Assembly: GCA_963930645.1 (NCBI GenBank)
Contig: OZ005662.1
Span: forward strand, 74,173,341-74,237,340
DNA from: Salticus scenicus
Taxonomy: Eukaryota > Arthropoda > Arachnida > Araneae > Salticidae
Length of the DNA stretch: 64,000 nt
Direction of reading: 5' to 3'
The notes below the pieces were generated by a model. That model saw only the letters and a list, made by a program, of their open reading frames with translations, had not been told where the DNA came from and made no database searches. Shown one piece after another: positions 11,890-23,617 of the stretch. Within the stretch, counting starts at the first letter, position 1. Each line of letters opens with the position of its first letter. Both the position numbers and the translations under genes were made by a program.

Positions 11890-12079
11890 ACATTAATTTT
11901 GAAATTAATTAATTACCAACCAAAAAATATCTAACGAGATAGCTCATCAAGTAATTTAGATTCATAGTTGTCAAAAAGGAATTAAGGAATTTTTTCAAAT
12001 TTTTTTGGTAAAATTTTTATATTTTCAAATTAGTCTTCGTTTTCTACCCTTTAGATTGGCAATCACCCATATATATATT

Positions 12080-13570
12080 TAAGTTTTGAAAATCTTGGCA
12101 TTTGTAGTACCCAGCTAAATTATGAAACTGCTTTCCTATAACGAATCACGAATCGTCTGCCCAGATATATTGGACATCTGTACATTTTAAATCATGTCTA
12201 GACGATAGCTACTTTCTCTCATAAAACTCTCACTAAAACCGATATTTCTTAGAAAAGGTGCAATTTCATAATCCAATAGATACTTTTCGATAATTGGAAA
12301 AGATATTGCTTTCCTTTCGATAAATATCATTTCTGTTTATAATATCATTTTTGAAAACGTCTATTATACCTTCAAATATATATTTAAATCTAATAGCGCT
12401 GTATTTATTTACAGAAATTTTAAATTTATGTACTTCATAAGCACTTTTATAATCTGTAAATGTTAACTTAGTGGATGATATATTTAATGAGAAATTAAAG
12501 AGAAAAGAAAAAGATAGTGTAGACAGAGTATTATTGAATTTCTCACTTTGCTAAAACTTCTGCGATAAATGCGATAGTTTGTAAAGTAAAATCAAGTGCC
12601 AAAAAACATGCATCATGCATTCATTATTTAATACTTTTAAAATTATAAGCATAATTTAATACCACATCAAAATTATTTTTCATTTTTAAGGTATAGGCGA
12701 GATTTCTTTTTCTTTTTTGAAAAATATTCATATTTAAAATTTACACTATCTGCTGTCCACTCCCCCCCCCCACACTTCCCCTGGATGTGTGAAAGATTCT
12801 CATACACATACATTTATTTCCCCCCTTGTTTACCCTCACTATTATAAATAATTTCTTTCAATTTAACAATGGTTCATTAAAAATATTTGTTATTGTTCAC
12901 ATTTATGCGATTATATTAAACTTTTAGAAAAAAAAATTTGTGTCATTCCTCCACCAGAATTTTTATTTAACACAAAAATCTATATTATTTTGAGAAACAG
13001 CTCGTTCAAATAGAACCTCGTTTGCTAATTAAAATTTCTGGTGCAGAACTGACTTACCTGACCTGTGGATTATACGCAGAAAATTGCGGTAATCAGTTGG
13101 GCGATTTTCAAAGCAGTTGATAGGCAGTATTTTATGTCAAACTGCAACTTCGTATATATATGTGTGAAATTCTGCGAATTAGCTCTCGAGCTAGAGATGA
13201 GAAAAATATTTTTATTGCGCATACACAGTCAGACATGGAAAAAAAAAAAAAAAAAACAGTAAATCATATTCTGAACCTTTTGAAACGCATAAGTTCATCG
13301 GAAAATGAAAACGTTTTAGCTTGGGGAAAACAAAAAAACACAAAAGTTAAATTTTAAGTTTTGAGAGAATAATATGTAAAAACCATGGCTAAATTCCATT
13401 AATCGTCGTTCATAAATTCCAAGGAGCTCAAACCTATCCAGTAGTTTTAATTCTCAAAATATAACGTCATGACATTATATTATATCTAAAATTTTCATTT
13501 ATTTTACGTAATTTCAACATTGCATAAATTTAATGTCATGCAAATTACATTCCAGATTTACTTTCACGTT
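12080..13570. other. A+T-rich DNA, no gene seen
   Basis: Holds a C run (about 12762-12770) and an A run (about 13239-13256). Two small overlapping ORFs near 13065-13357 depend on the A run and show no domain. Confidence 0.55.
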
Positions 13571-13577
13571 TTATTAG

Positions 13578-13800
13578 CATAGGTATAGTAATAAGATATA
13601 GATTGATCATTGAGAGGGGAAAAGTGATACCTTTTTTAATAGGGAAAAGACGGCCATTTTACTCCCTTATGGATGTATTTCCCCGAGTGAATATACACGG
13701 GAAGACACATAGGTAATTTAGCAAACAAAATTTATGCACTAAAAGAGAATGAAAAACTCCAGATATCTCTTTTTCTTTCTTTCTTCCTTTCTTTTCGTTT

Positions 13801-13836
<36 letters not shown>

Positions 13837-14451
13837 CTAGTATACTCATGTCTGCACAAAACTGTCTTTCTTTCGGCATTTTTTATTATTATACTTCTTT
13901 GAGATAAAAATCGTCTGCATTAATCATGAAAAATAATTTTAATAAATTATAATTTAATAAATTATTTGTATTGCGTAAATTTGTATAGGATAATATATGG
14001 AAGAAAGTCTTGTGGTGGCCGCAACATACTAGTTATATATTAAAACTTTCGCGGCTGCTAGCTACATTTAAAAGAATTTTGAGAATTCCATATTACTTAC
14101 TAATATAAAATCTTAAAAAATATTAAAATTTAAAAAAGTATTTCATTAAATATGAAAACAGTAATTATCTCATAATAATAACAAAGTAACTGATTACAAA
14201 AAATATATTTTTCATAAATTACTTGAATATAACTTATTTAAGGAGTCTAACCCATTTCTTTTCATATATTTATTAGAACATTTAAAAGCTGTGAAATATT
14301 TCGGCATTTTCAAAATTCATTACCATTCTATTCTATTACTGTTTTCGAGTTTTAACTCTCTAATGGCTGATGCCAAAAAACTTTTTCGGCATCAAAAATC
14401 TTTGCTCGTTAACATGGGGATGATAGATCTATATAAATTACTATATCTATG
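13578..14451. mobile_element. Foldback element CATAG(A/G)TATAGTAAT, long interrupted copy
   Basis: Ends read CATAGGTATAGTAAT (13578) and, inverted, ATTACTATATCTATG (14451). The outer parts match the compact 325-bp element at 24812-25136 in reverse order. The interior contains a 30-base T run and, at about 13885-14060, a copy of the 7.9-kb/58.2-kb repeat, so this copy has been inserted into. Confidence 0.65.
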
Positions 14452-14459
14452 TTTTTTAC

Positions 14460-15260
14460 AGTCAAATTATCATAAATTTACTCGACATATACATTTACAT
14501 TAGCTTGCAGGCGATAAAAATGAAATCAAATCACATTGAAATATTTTACACTGTAAAATTAACATTTTAATAAATAAATCGAAAGAGATTACCTAAAAAA
14601 CCGTTGATTAAAATCGAAATTATGAAATCGTTAAGTAAAGCGTTTGAACAGAAAGGTGTTGGCCGACATAATTTGTTAATAATTTATATATTTTTTTCTA
14701 CTGAAATTAATATTTCTGGAGTTCCTTGATTAAATTTATTCTCAGTACTTTTTCCAAAGAAACTATCAGTTAGCAACTGAAATAATTTCCTATAATTAAT
14801 GCGACCAAAAATATTTTGCTTGGTAAAATTTATTCTGGAGAAGATTCTCTGAAAGTATGAAAACACACGCTGACAGCTTAGCACATTTTGAATAATGACC
14901 GTACCGTGCAAGATTACAAACATTTCACACCTTCAATTAATCATTTTAATTACGAAGCAAAATGCACCTGAAATAGTTTTGTCCATTGTTTCTTTGGATT
15001 ATTCGATCGAATAACTATCTAGACTTAAAAGCAGAATTGTTCCTTTACAGGTGATGATTATTATTAATGTTAAGAATATGCTAAAGAATCATGCATCATT
15101 ATTAATGCATAAATCAAAAGCATAGTTTTTCCAATAATTTAAAATAATAGTGAAAATACAATTGAATTTGTGACATGGCATCAATGTGATTCATGACATT
15201 AGAATTACTTCCATAAAAATTTTTCACTTCATTTATTTTATTTTATTTTATTTTATTATG

Positions 15261-15299
<39 letters not shown>

Positions 15300-15320
15300 T
15301 CGAAATAAAAAATAATAAAT
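14460..15320. other. A+T-rich DNA with microsatellites
   Basis: (TTTTA)n at about 15228-15256, then (TA)n(GA)n to 15300. The small minus-strand ORF at 14684-14923 has no recognisable motif. Confidence 0.55.
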
Positions 15321-15323
15321 AGG

Positions 15324-15465
15324 CAGGGTTGCCAACATTTTAATTTATTCCGGAGATTTTTTAATCCTGCATTTATTCCATACCACTTTTTCTTTAGGAG
15401 TAAATTTTTCTTTGTTTATCCTAGTTATAAATATATTGGAGAAAAATATTCTAAAAAATATTCTA
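15324..15465 (+). mobile_element. Half of a CAGGGTTGCCAAC MITE
   Basis: Begins CAGGGTTGCCAACATT then AATTTATTCCGGAG, as in the left halves of the complete elements at 20954 and 25254. The opposite arm is missing, so it is a truncated copy. Confidence 0.65.
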
Positions 15466-15469
15466 TTTT

Positions 15470-15726
15470 TTATTTCCTATTTTATTTCCTATTTTTTGCA
15501 TAATTTTTGGTGCCTTTTTTATACAAATATACTTTAATTAATATTTAGACAATATATAAAATGTACCTATATTACTACAATATTAATATTGCTTATAATA
15601 ATTCATTTTTAATTCTGAAAACAAAATATTTGAAGTGTTTACCCAAATTCTCGAATAATATAAGTCAGGCGCTATTTTGAATAGTTCGTGTAATCGGGTA
15701 GCGACATGCGTCATAAATACATTTTA

Positions 15727-15771
<45 letters not shown>

Positions 15772-16270
15772 TTATATATATATATTGTTCGATAGATGAA
15801 TTTTATTTAAATAAAAAATGAATAATCTGCCTTTCGATCTCATCTGTTAAACTAATGTGTTTGGCGAAGAAAAAAATGATTAATCGTTTTAGTTAGATTG
15901 CAAGACAAATCATTAAATTGTTTAATTAGTTTTTTTTTTCTTTTGTGCTGGAGACTATGTCTTTCAAATCAATATGATTAATTAGTTTTAACAAATAATA
16001 TAATTTTTCAATTTACTTAATAAACACAATAAAGGTTAGAGAAAATTATTAAAGTTTTGCTAATGTACAGATTAGTGAAATTTCAAAAATAGCTAAATTT
16101 TCTACAAACAATATATGTAATTTTGATTAATCATTTTAATTAGCTTTCTTGATGCAGTTTGTATTGAAAAATACCAAAATCACAAGAATTTGCAAGCATC
16201 ACGTATTCTTTTCAATCTAAAGAAAAATATTTATATATTTTTGACATTTACATAAAAACACAATTAGTGC
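15470..16270. other. A+T-rich DNA with (TTA)n
   Basis: A (TTA)n microsatellite is at about 15727-15770, followed by (TA)n. Nothing else recognised. Confidence 0.6.
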
Positions 16271-16277
16271 TGATAAA

Positions 16278-16658
16278 TCTGTACTGATAAGTATAAAGGA
16301 TTTAAGTCCAAAAATGTCGATTTTGAGTTAAGTACATAGTCAGACACAGAAAAAAATTCTCTATCGATTGGTATAAGGGATTTAAATCCATGTCATTTAG
16401 TCTTAGAGAAAAACCATTGGTAAAAAAAGATTCAAGTCAGAAATTTAGCATTAATCTTTGGTATAAAATATTTAATTCAAATTTTCCCATTATTAAATGA
16501 AGATTGACAATCACTGAATGGTATAAAGGGTATAAACCAACATAATCCCTTTTTCCTAATAGATTCTGCTGATTAGTTTTTAGTTAGTTTAACTTTATTT
16601 TTCGTCTCCTGCAAAATCAAGAATATGGACTTAAATCCTTTATACTTATCAGTACAGA
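16278..16658. mobile_element. 381-bp TIR MITE 'TCTGTACTGATAAG', copy 1
   Basis: Termini TCTGTACTGATAAGTATAAA and its exact complement extend to about 32 bp (through GGATTTAAGTCC). No ORF. Near-identical copies are at 19922-20302 and 38862-39245; those two are flanked by TA, the Tc1/mariner-type target. Here the flank is AA, suggesting a base change. Confidence 0.85.
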
Positions 16659-16710
16659 AATATTGGCAAAGAAAATTTAGAAGAGCACTAAACCTGTCAA
16701 CATATTTAGC

Positions 16711-16735
16711 AAAAAAAAAAAAAAAAAAAAAAAAA
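16711..16735. repeat. Poly-A run
   Basis: Uninterrupted A run of about 25 bases. No SINE or LINE body could be recognised upstream of it. Confidence 0.8.
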
Positions 16736-16794
16736 CGTAGTCTAATGTTAATGTAAGTAAACTAGTTTGAGAAACCACATAAAATTCTGGTATA

Positions 16795-16985
16795 GTGTGG
16801 TGCTGGGATTAAGGTCAATCGAATATTTGCGGTTTCTAGGCCTGGGTGATATACCCATCATGGGGATTTTCTAGGATAGACCTAGCTCCCATTCACGCAA
16901 TCTTCGGAGAAAAAGACGCAAATTTTTAAATGGAAAAGTACGATCTGGGTCAAAATCCAGCACCTCCCGTCTACCACACTGTTAA
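16795..16985 (-). mobile_element. Decayed tRNA-derived SINE, family B (probable)
   Basis: Minus-strand reading resembles the 4.1-kb SINE: a GAGGTGCTGGATTTTGACCC block near 16965 in place of the B box, then TCTCCGAAGATTGCGTGAAT and CTAGGTCTATCC. Divergence is high, so the family call is tentative. Confidence 0.4.
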
Positions 16986-17269
16986 AAATTTCTGTAAATT
17001 TAATGTAAATATTTGTCCAGAGTCTCTGTAAACTTACTGTAAATCTTAGATAAAAGTGAATAATCGAGATTCTCAATCTTTCTTCTGTATTTTTACCTAA
17101 TTTTATTATTTAATTAAAATTAAAAATGACTGTTTCTACTTTAGAAAAAGGCATTCTAAGTCCGAAATATATTCTCACCAATAATTAAATAAATGAATTT
17201 TAGTTATTAAAGTGTATATATAAAATAAGTTTTTTAACAACTCTGTTTATTTTTCTCTGTAATTTTACG

Positions 17270-17274
17270 TAAAC

Positions 17275-17305
<31 letters not shown>

Positions 17306-17730
17306 CTGTTAAAAGTACAAGAAAAATCTGGCAGCTGGGGTGCCAGTATTTCTCCGTCAAATATACAGGACAAAACTGTACTTTTAACAAATATCAAAAA
17401 TCCTGTTTGATTTACAGGATTCCCGTGTAAAATATATGTCAGTGATACAATTTTGCGGTTTTAAACTGTATATTTGACGGAGAAATACTGGCACCCCAGC
17501 CAGGATTGCCAAATTTGGCCTTTTTTTTATTCAATAGTTACCAATAATTTTTATTTGTAACGTTTGACTAATCACTTCGAAGATTGATAGTGTATTATGT
17601 ATATCAAATGTCACTTCTCAAAAATATTGGTGACTATTGAATAAAAAAACGGTCAAATTTGGCAACCCTGTCCCCAACTGCCAGATTTTTCCTATACTTT
17701 TAACGTATTTTTTTTTCGTTTTTTCAGTGT
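17270..17730. mobile_element. Palindromic TIR element with a nested MITE
   Basis: Outer arms: left GTTAAAAGTACAAGAAAAAT then CTGGCAGCTGGGG; right, inverted, CCCCAACTGCCAGATTTTTC then CTATACTTTTAAC. The arms continue inward with GTGCCAGTATTTCTCCGTCA and its complement. The right arm is interrupted by a 170-bp MITE at 17501-17670. A poly-A run (about 17277-17305) lies in the left arm. Confidence 0.75.
17501..17670. mobile_element. 170-bp MITE 'CAGGRTTGCCAAATTTG' nested in a palindromic element
   Basis: Ends CAGGATTGCCAAATTTGGCC and, inverted, GGTCAAATTTGGCAACCCTG; inner arms TTATTCAATAGTTACCAATA and TTGGTGACTATTGAATAAAA. Flanks ACCCCAGC and TCCCCAAC agree at 6 of 8 positions, an aged 8-bp duplication. 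The inner arms resemble those of the element at 22173-22486. Confidence 0.75.
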
Positions 17731-17999
17731 AAGACTTAAGATAATACATTACACAGAGTTTTCTGTTGAAATTTTTAACAGTGGCATCTTTGAGGGCAGA
17801 ATTTCTCGGCCAATTGTGGAGCCCAGCTAAAATTATATCTAAGACAATTAATACTTTTAATACATAAGAATTTTAATACAAAAGCACTTTTTAATACATA
17901 AAGAAAATACTTCAAAAGTATATTTTAAATTATTTCCAATTAATATTTTATTAGATATATCCAAGTCATTCTTGATTGTAAAATTATTTCTAAAACTAT

Positions 18000-18019
18000 A
18001 ATTTATATTAAATTTAACA

Positions 18020-18054
<35 letters not shown>

Positions 18055-19500
18055 GAGTATTTAACACAGCGAGACCAATTTCATGGAAAATTTAAAAAAA
18101 AAAAATTAGAAAATTACAAATAATAACAAATTAAAAATAATTACAAATACGTTTATATATATCGTAAAATTTGGTTTAACATATTTTTTTTTTTTTTTTT
18201 TTTTTTAGTTTAATAATTTAATTTTCTTAATTAGCTCTACATTTTCTTCTGTTATTAAACAGTTTAAAAGACAAAAAATACATCTGTATTTTAAAATATA
18301 TTTACGTAACCGCGTTCTTAGACTATTATACAACGTTATTAGACTATTATCTTCTAATCTCGATTATATATATATCGGAAACTCTTGATATTTGATTCTT
18401 CGTACCCAATGAGACATTTTGAACCTACATTTTGTACTTTGCACTTTCATTCTCGTTTCACCCATTTTTAATTATTTGTATTATTTTTATATACATTTTG
18501 TTTTTCAGACATTGTTCTCATTTAAATAATGTGTCAATTGTGAATTGATTTTTTGTTTTATACAATATTTTGTTAAAATTGAATGTTATTGATTTATTTA
18601 TTTACTATATGATCGCTTTCAAAATCCGTGTAAATTATCCTTTAAATATCAAACCTCAATAATTGTTACTGTTGATTTTATCCATAAAGTAAAAATTTCA
18701 ATTCTTTTTATTTTAAAATAATGTACTTAATTAATGTGATAGAAACGTGTACTTATTCTAATTAAATTTAAGTGATTTATTTTATAATAGTTTGTGATTA
18801 ATTTAAATATATATTTTTTAAAAAGAATCTCAGAAAGGCATATTTACTTTAGCGCTCGTCTGTGTATATAGATATAATATTTACCTAAGTAACTTGAATA
18901 TCTTTAAAATTCTTAAATGTCATCACAACGTAAATGAAATATATTTGTTTTACGTGACAGAACCATTATTTTTAAAATTATATTAATTATTTTAATAACA
19001 GAAGAAGTTAATTTGATGAATCAAAATTTATCAAATATTCACTGTGATTAATTGTTCAAATAGTAAATTAATGTGAATGGGAGATGTGAACGTTAGTTTA
19101 AGCTTGCTGAATCCATTAACTATTGACATAAAAATACTTCATAAATTATCGTCTGTACTCAGTACACATAACAAATTTACTATTTATATTATTTAAACAC
19201 ATTGTCAAATTTCGCGAAACTAGTTCCATCAAAAGTATACTTAGTCATTTTCTATAATTAAGCCACTTGTCAAGATTATTTTAATTTAAGTTACAGATTT
19301 TATAAAATTTATTTAAATAATTTCTTGATTTATTATTTTATTTTTTAAATAATTGCAAATACAATGGAGTACTTTTTTTTTTTTTTTCTAATGTTCATGT
19401 TTATTACGAAATAGAATTTAACTAATATATAGAGATAAATATGTAAAGTTTAACGAAACTAATTAACATTTTATCTAATATTTACTTATAAATTATATCA
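18000..19500. other. A+T-rich DNA, no gene seen
   Basis: (AAT)n at about 18021-18053, a T run at 18184-18207 and another at 19373-19387. No coding or repeat-family signal recognised. Confidence 0.6.
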
Positions 19501-19506
19501 TTCTCA

Positions 19507-19738
19507 TAGTGACGTCTCGTGAATGACGTTTTGGGTTAGCTCCATACGAGTATTTAGAAACAGATCTTTATCGTTGAAAAATCATCCCTGTGATAGACTG
19601 CTGAAATCTTGTCATATCTACGTTGTTACTTGAAATAATCGAATCAACCAATAAGATGAATAAATATTCCATTGTAATATACTGTTTCTAGCCACAAATA
19701 AGGAGCTAAAACAGAACGTCATTCATGGCACGCTACTG
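19507..19738. mobile_element. hAT-like foldback MITE (about 230 bp)
   Basis: Left AGTGACGTCTCGTGAATGAC then GTTTTGGGTTAGCTCC; right, inverted, GGAGCTAAAACAGAACGTCA then TTCATGGCACGCTACTG. The implied terminus CAGTRGCGTG resembles hAT ends. No ORF. No clean 8-bp duplication is visible. Confidence 0.6.
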
Positions 19739-19921
19739 GTCGTTCAATATGTTTGGAAAAAATAAAAAATAATTTGTTATGAATGAGATTTTACAGAAAT
19801 TAAAAATATGATAATATTTAACGTGAACGAATGTAAAAATAGAAGGGAAAAAAAAGAAGTTAGATTATTGTTTTTTTTAGATTATTTTTTCAGAATCAAC
19901 ATTTTTCTACATAATAATATA

Positions 19922-20302
19922 TCTGTACTGATAAGTATAAGGGATTTAAGTCCAAAAATGTCGATTTTGAGTTAAGTACATAGTCAGACTCAGAAAAAAA
20001 ATCTCTATCGATTGGTATAAAGGATTTAAATTCATGTCATTTAGTCTTTGAGAAAATCTATTGGTAAAAAAAGATTCAAGTCAGAAATTTAGCATTAATC
20101 TTTGGTATAAAATATTTAATTCAATTTTTTCTTTTTATTAATGAAGATTGACAATCACTGAATGGTATAAAGGGTATAAATCAACCTAATCCCTTTTTCC
20201 TAATCGATTCTTCTAATTAGTTTTTAGTTAGTTTAACTTTATTTTTCGTTTCCTGAAAAATCAAGAATATGGACTTAAATCCTTTATACTTATCAGTACA
20301 GA
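19922..20302. mobile_element. 381-bp TIR MITE 'TCTGTACTGATAAG', copy 2
   Basis: Same length, termini and interior as the 16278 copy; flanked by TA on both sides (19920-19921 and 20303-20304). Non-coding. Confidence 0.88.
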
Positions 20303-20572
20303 TATATATTATTACATAGTCGCCAAATTGTACGTTTATTTTATTTATTTTTTTTTTCTACCAGAAATTTTTAATAAAAATTTTTAATAATTGTTTTAGC
20401 AGTTTCTTCGAATAAACATGATGCAACTTTTTACAAAAAAAAAAAAATAAATAAATAAATAAAAATAAAATAAAAATAAAAAATGTGCTGTAAAAATAGC
20501 GTACAAGTTCTCACTTATTCTATTATGTGTCCTCTTTATATAAATAATTTATTTATATATTGTATGCACATT

Positions 20573-20573
20573 T

Positions 20574-20667
<94 letters not shown>

Positions 20668-20691
20668 AGGGAGGGGATATATATATATATA

Positions 20692-20736
<45 letters not shown>

Positions 20737-20760
20737 TATAGTATATATATATATATATTA
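20573..20760. repeat. Compound (TC)n(TA)n(GA)n(TA)n microsatellite
   Basis: (TC)n runs into (TA)n, then (GA)n, a short G-rich break, and a further long (TA)n. The TC and GA tracts are complementary around the TA core, so the whole can fold on itself. ORFs here are artefacts of the repeat. Confidence 0.9.
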
Positions 20761-20953
20761 CATAGGTGGCAACTTGTGCGTGTTTTCCACATCACCTTTT
20801 CTTTGTAAAGTATTCGATTATGTTTAATCGCAGAAAACTGCTAAAATGATTATTAAAAGTTTCTATTGAAAATTTCCGGAAGCGAAAACATTTACAAGTT
20901 GGCAAATATGATATTAAAGACACATTAAACTAGTTTTGCTAATGGTACTTTAT

Positions 20954-21150
20954 CATAGCTGCCAATATTTTAATTTATTCCGGAGTCATTTTAGCCCCGC
21001 CTCTAATTCGTACCATTTATTTTTTAAAAGTAATTTTTTCTTATTTTATCGAAGTTATGTATTGAAGAAGATTTTTCTATAAATAAAGTTGTGCGGAATA
21101 AAGGCGGGGCTAAAAGTACTCCGGAATAAATTAAAATATTGGCAGCTATG
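20954..21150. mobile_element. 197-bp MITE 'CATAGCTGCCAA'
   Basis: Arms CATAGCTGCCAATATTTTAA then TTTATTCCGGAGT, and the near-exact complement at the right end; inner arms include TTTTAGCCCCGCC. Flanked by CTTTAT on both sides, a 6-bp direct repeat. Relatives at 15324, 25254, 41774 and 53729. Confidence 0.88.
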
Positions 21151-21929
21151 CTTTATTGCATTTATCGTTTTGGGTAAGTAGAGATTTTCTTCTCATTTTT
21201 ATTTTTATCGTATTATAATATTTCGATTACATTTATCTTAATTTTCTGTTCAAAAGATTTCGTACTGTACGAGTGAATAGTAAATTAATATATGTAATTT
21301 CTTGGCTCTATGCCCGCCTATATTTACATACAATGCTTGAAATAATGCCCCTGAAGAGTGGGGAATACTGTATGCTTTCTTCTTCTCCTTCTCCTTCTTC
21401 TTTTTTTTTTAATTATATCTTGATTTTATCTCAACTGAATCTTCAATTTGCTCCTATGTTTTTTCATTTATTCCTGCACTTTGTTAAAAGAGATTTTAAT
21501 CTATATATGTACTAAAACCACTAGTACAGTACAATACATATATACATATAAATACACACACATATATACAGAGCTGCCAACCTAATCCGGCAAATTAGAG
21601 AGGGAGAATTCAAAAGATGCCCATAAAAGAAGATAAATAAAAAAATTCGCTAGGGAGCCAATATATCAAAATAAAAAATTAGCTACAAATTTCAATAAAA
21701 ACATCTTCATTTATGTCATTATATCATTTACCCATATTTTCATTTTGAATAGACGGACTGTCATGAATATAAGTGAAAGTACACTTTGCATTTTCTCGAA
21801 AAATGGTGAACATATTTTAAAACCATTTCTTTACATCCAGTCCACTCCCTCATACAGATATTATAGGAAGTATTGATTGGATGTAGTTAGTCAACCTTCT
21901 GTGACGTAAAGATCAGTTCAAAGGCATTA

Positions 21930-22530
21930 TTACAGGAGGTATTGGTCTAGGATTGAACCTCAGTGTGTTTCATAGACGTACCATCACAAGTTTGATCCTT
22001 TAGAGATGAGGATGGCTTCCTTCCTTCGCTAACCACAGAGCTATTATTTTTACGAAACGTGAAAGACCTTCAAATCACGACGGATTTTATCTGCTCAATT
22101 TATATATAACATACTCGATGGTCTTTTGTCGGCTCGAGTGTCGAACGCACAATTTTCGGATTACGAGCTCGACCATAGCCTCCTAAACTAGATGCCTTCC
22201 ACGTGGCTCGGAAACTTGACAATAGTTCAAGTGGTAGACAGCGACACCTGGTACAGATTGCGCGACTTTTTTATTCAACTGTCACCAATAATTTTAAGAA
22301 GTGGTATATGATATATATATAATCAACGTTTCTTCGATTCTATTTATCTTTTTTGTATACCAAATCTCGCTTTCAAAAGTTTTTGGTGACTGTTGAATAA
22401 AAAAGTCGCGCAATCTGTACCAGCTGGCGCTGTCTACCGCCAAATTTCCGAGTCATACGGAAATCATCTAGTTTAGGAGGCTATGGCTTGACGCTCTGCC
22501 AGCTCGACTAACGCATACTTACGAAGGTAC
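21930..22530 (-). mobile_element. tRNA-derived SINE, family A, split by a MITE
   Basis: On the minus strand the right part (about 22530-22487) reads as a tRNA head with A-box-like TAGTCGAGCTGGCAGAGC. After the inserted MITE (22173-22486) it resumes with CGAGCTCGTAATCCG and the B-box-like GCGTTCGACACTCGAGCC. The body matches the complete SINE at 60758-61060, for example GGATCAAACTTGTGATGG here and GGATCAAAATTGTGATGG there, ending near CAATCCTAGACC. The MITE sits in the anticodon-arm region of the tRNA head. Confidence 0.7.
22173..22486. mobile_element. 314-bp MITE 'CCATAGCCTCC', inserted in a SINE
   Basis: Ends CCATAGCCTCCTAAACTAGA and its complement. Inner arms GTAGACAGCGACACCTGG / CCAGCTGGCGCTGTCTAC and TTTTTTATTCAACTGTCACC / GGTGACTGTTGAATAAAAAA. 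A second copy is at 43891-44213. Non-coding. Confidence 0.85.
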
Positions 22531-22962
22531 TTAATTAGTTTAAAGAATTAATCCAAGTAACCACTATTTAAACTTAAGATAGACGTGTCTAACTGGAAAT
22601 AGTTTTTGCATGAATTACGTATTATATATTTTCGATTTCTTTCTTTTCTTTTCCCTTTTTTCTTCCTTTCTTTTATTTATTTGTTTATTTACTTGAAAAA
22701 GCAAACAAACAAACAGATGTGCGCAAATAATTCTCGAATCCTTACACAATTTTTTTGTGTTTGCTTAAGAAATTTCACTGTCGTCGTTTCACAAAACCAT
22801 TATCGAAATCAACGGAGCTTACTTCTCTGTTTTTTGCTTTAAAAATCGACCGGCTTGTATTTGGATTAAAAATAATGGTCTTTCTTTTTAACAAATGAAA
22901 TTTTATGTCTTCAAAATATAAGTGTAATTTTTGTGTTTTCAAAATATAGGATATGTATTTAA

Positions 22963-23265
22963 CACTTTCGCGACCGCATGTTTTTGTCTTTTTGACAGTA
23001 AGCTCCACCTGTGGGCGTTATTCTTTTATATTATATTATTTAAATCAATGTTTTCTGTATTCATATAGAAATTATAGATTAGTATACATTACGATTATAC
23101 TCTTTCTAATCAAAGTATTTGTATCCATAATGCATTGATTGCACAAATGTAAATATTGGGCATATTGTTAAGAAATAATGTAACCTATGTAAACTAATAA
23201 AACGCCCACTGGCGGAGTTACAGATTTTCAAATGACGTGAATTCACGTCAGTGGTCGCGAATGTG
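22963..23265. mobile_element. piggyBac-like MITE (TTAA), 303 bp
   Basis: TTAA at 22959-22962 and 23266-23269. Termini CACTTTCGCGACCGC and, inverted, CACATTCGCGACCAC; inner arms CTCCACCTGTGGGCGTT and AACGCCCACTGGCGGAG. An 18-bp perfect palindrome TGACGTGAATTCACGTCA lies at 23233-23250, just inside the right terminus. TTAA duplication with short TIRs is the piggyBac signature. No ORF of note. Confidence 0.8.
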
Positions 23266-23395
23266 TTAATATTTAATATTTCAGACAAGTTACTCACGAA
23301 AAGAAAGTAAATTTGTATTTACCTCATTCACACCAAAAATCATGTTTTGGTAGTCATCGGATTAATATTTAATTTAACACGATTATATTTGTTAA

Positions 23396-23617
23396 CCCCT
23401 TAACGCGCGCTGTCCTCGCTGCGAGGACACGAAATTTCAGATCCAGCTGCAAATATTCATCCCGGAAATTTTTTAGTAAAAACTTACGTTTATAACATAC
23501 CAGAAAAGGCCGTTTTTTTTAACCTTTAAATTTAAAATTTCTTTTAGTTTAATTTAGTTCATGACTTCCGGTGGCAGTATAATTTAAATGATCCGAATTG
23601 TCTTGCGCCGCAAAGGG
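23396..23617. mobile_element. piggyBac-like MITE (TTAA), about 222 bp
   Basis: TTAA at 23392-23395; the right flank is now ATAA. Termini CCCCTTAACGCGC and, inverted, CCCTTTGCGGCGC. A hairpin TGTCCTCG-CTG-CGAGGACA lies just inside the left end. The interior matches the 27326 element in reverse complement (ATCCCGGAAATTTTTTAGTA against its partner). Confidence 0.8.

Larger units (their letters stand above)
8958..12068 (+). mobile_element. 3.1-kb unclassified TIR DNA transposon with dyad motifs
   Basis: Terminal inverted repeats: left ATATGGGTCATTGCCAA with GGGGTAGAAA, right (complement) ATATGGGTGATTGCCAA with AGGGTAGAAA. Inside both ends lies a repeated dyad GTCCAC-TCC-GTGGAC, six copies on the left and two on the right. 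Between them is a decayed lysine-rich gene on the plus strand. The set (TIRs, subterminal repeats, internal gene) fits a cut-and-paste transposon, but I cannot name the superfamily. Flanks are (TA)n, so no target duplication can be read. Confidence 0.7.

Noticed and set aside
20483..20795. ORFs of 69 and 80 residues
   Set aside because: Tyr-Ile and Ser-Leu/Arg-Glu repeats are direct translations of the microsatellite.
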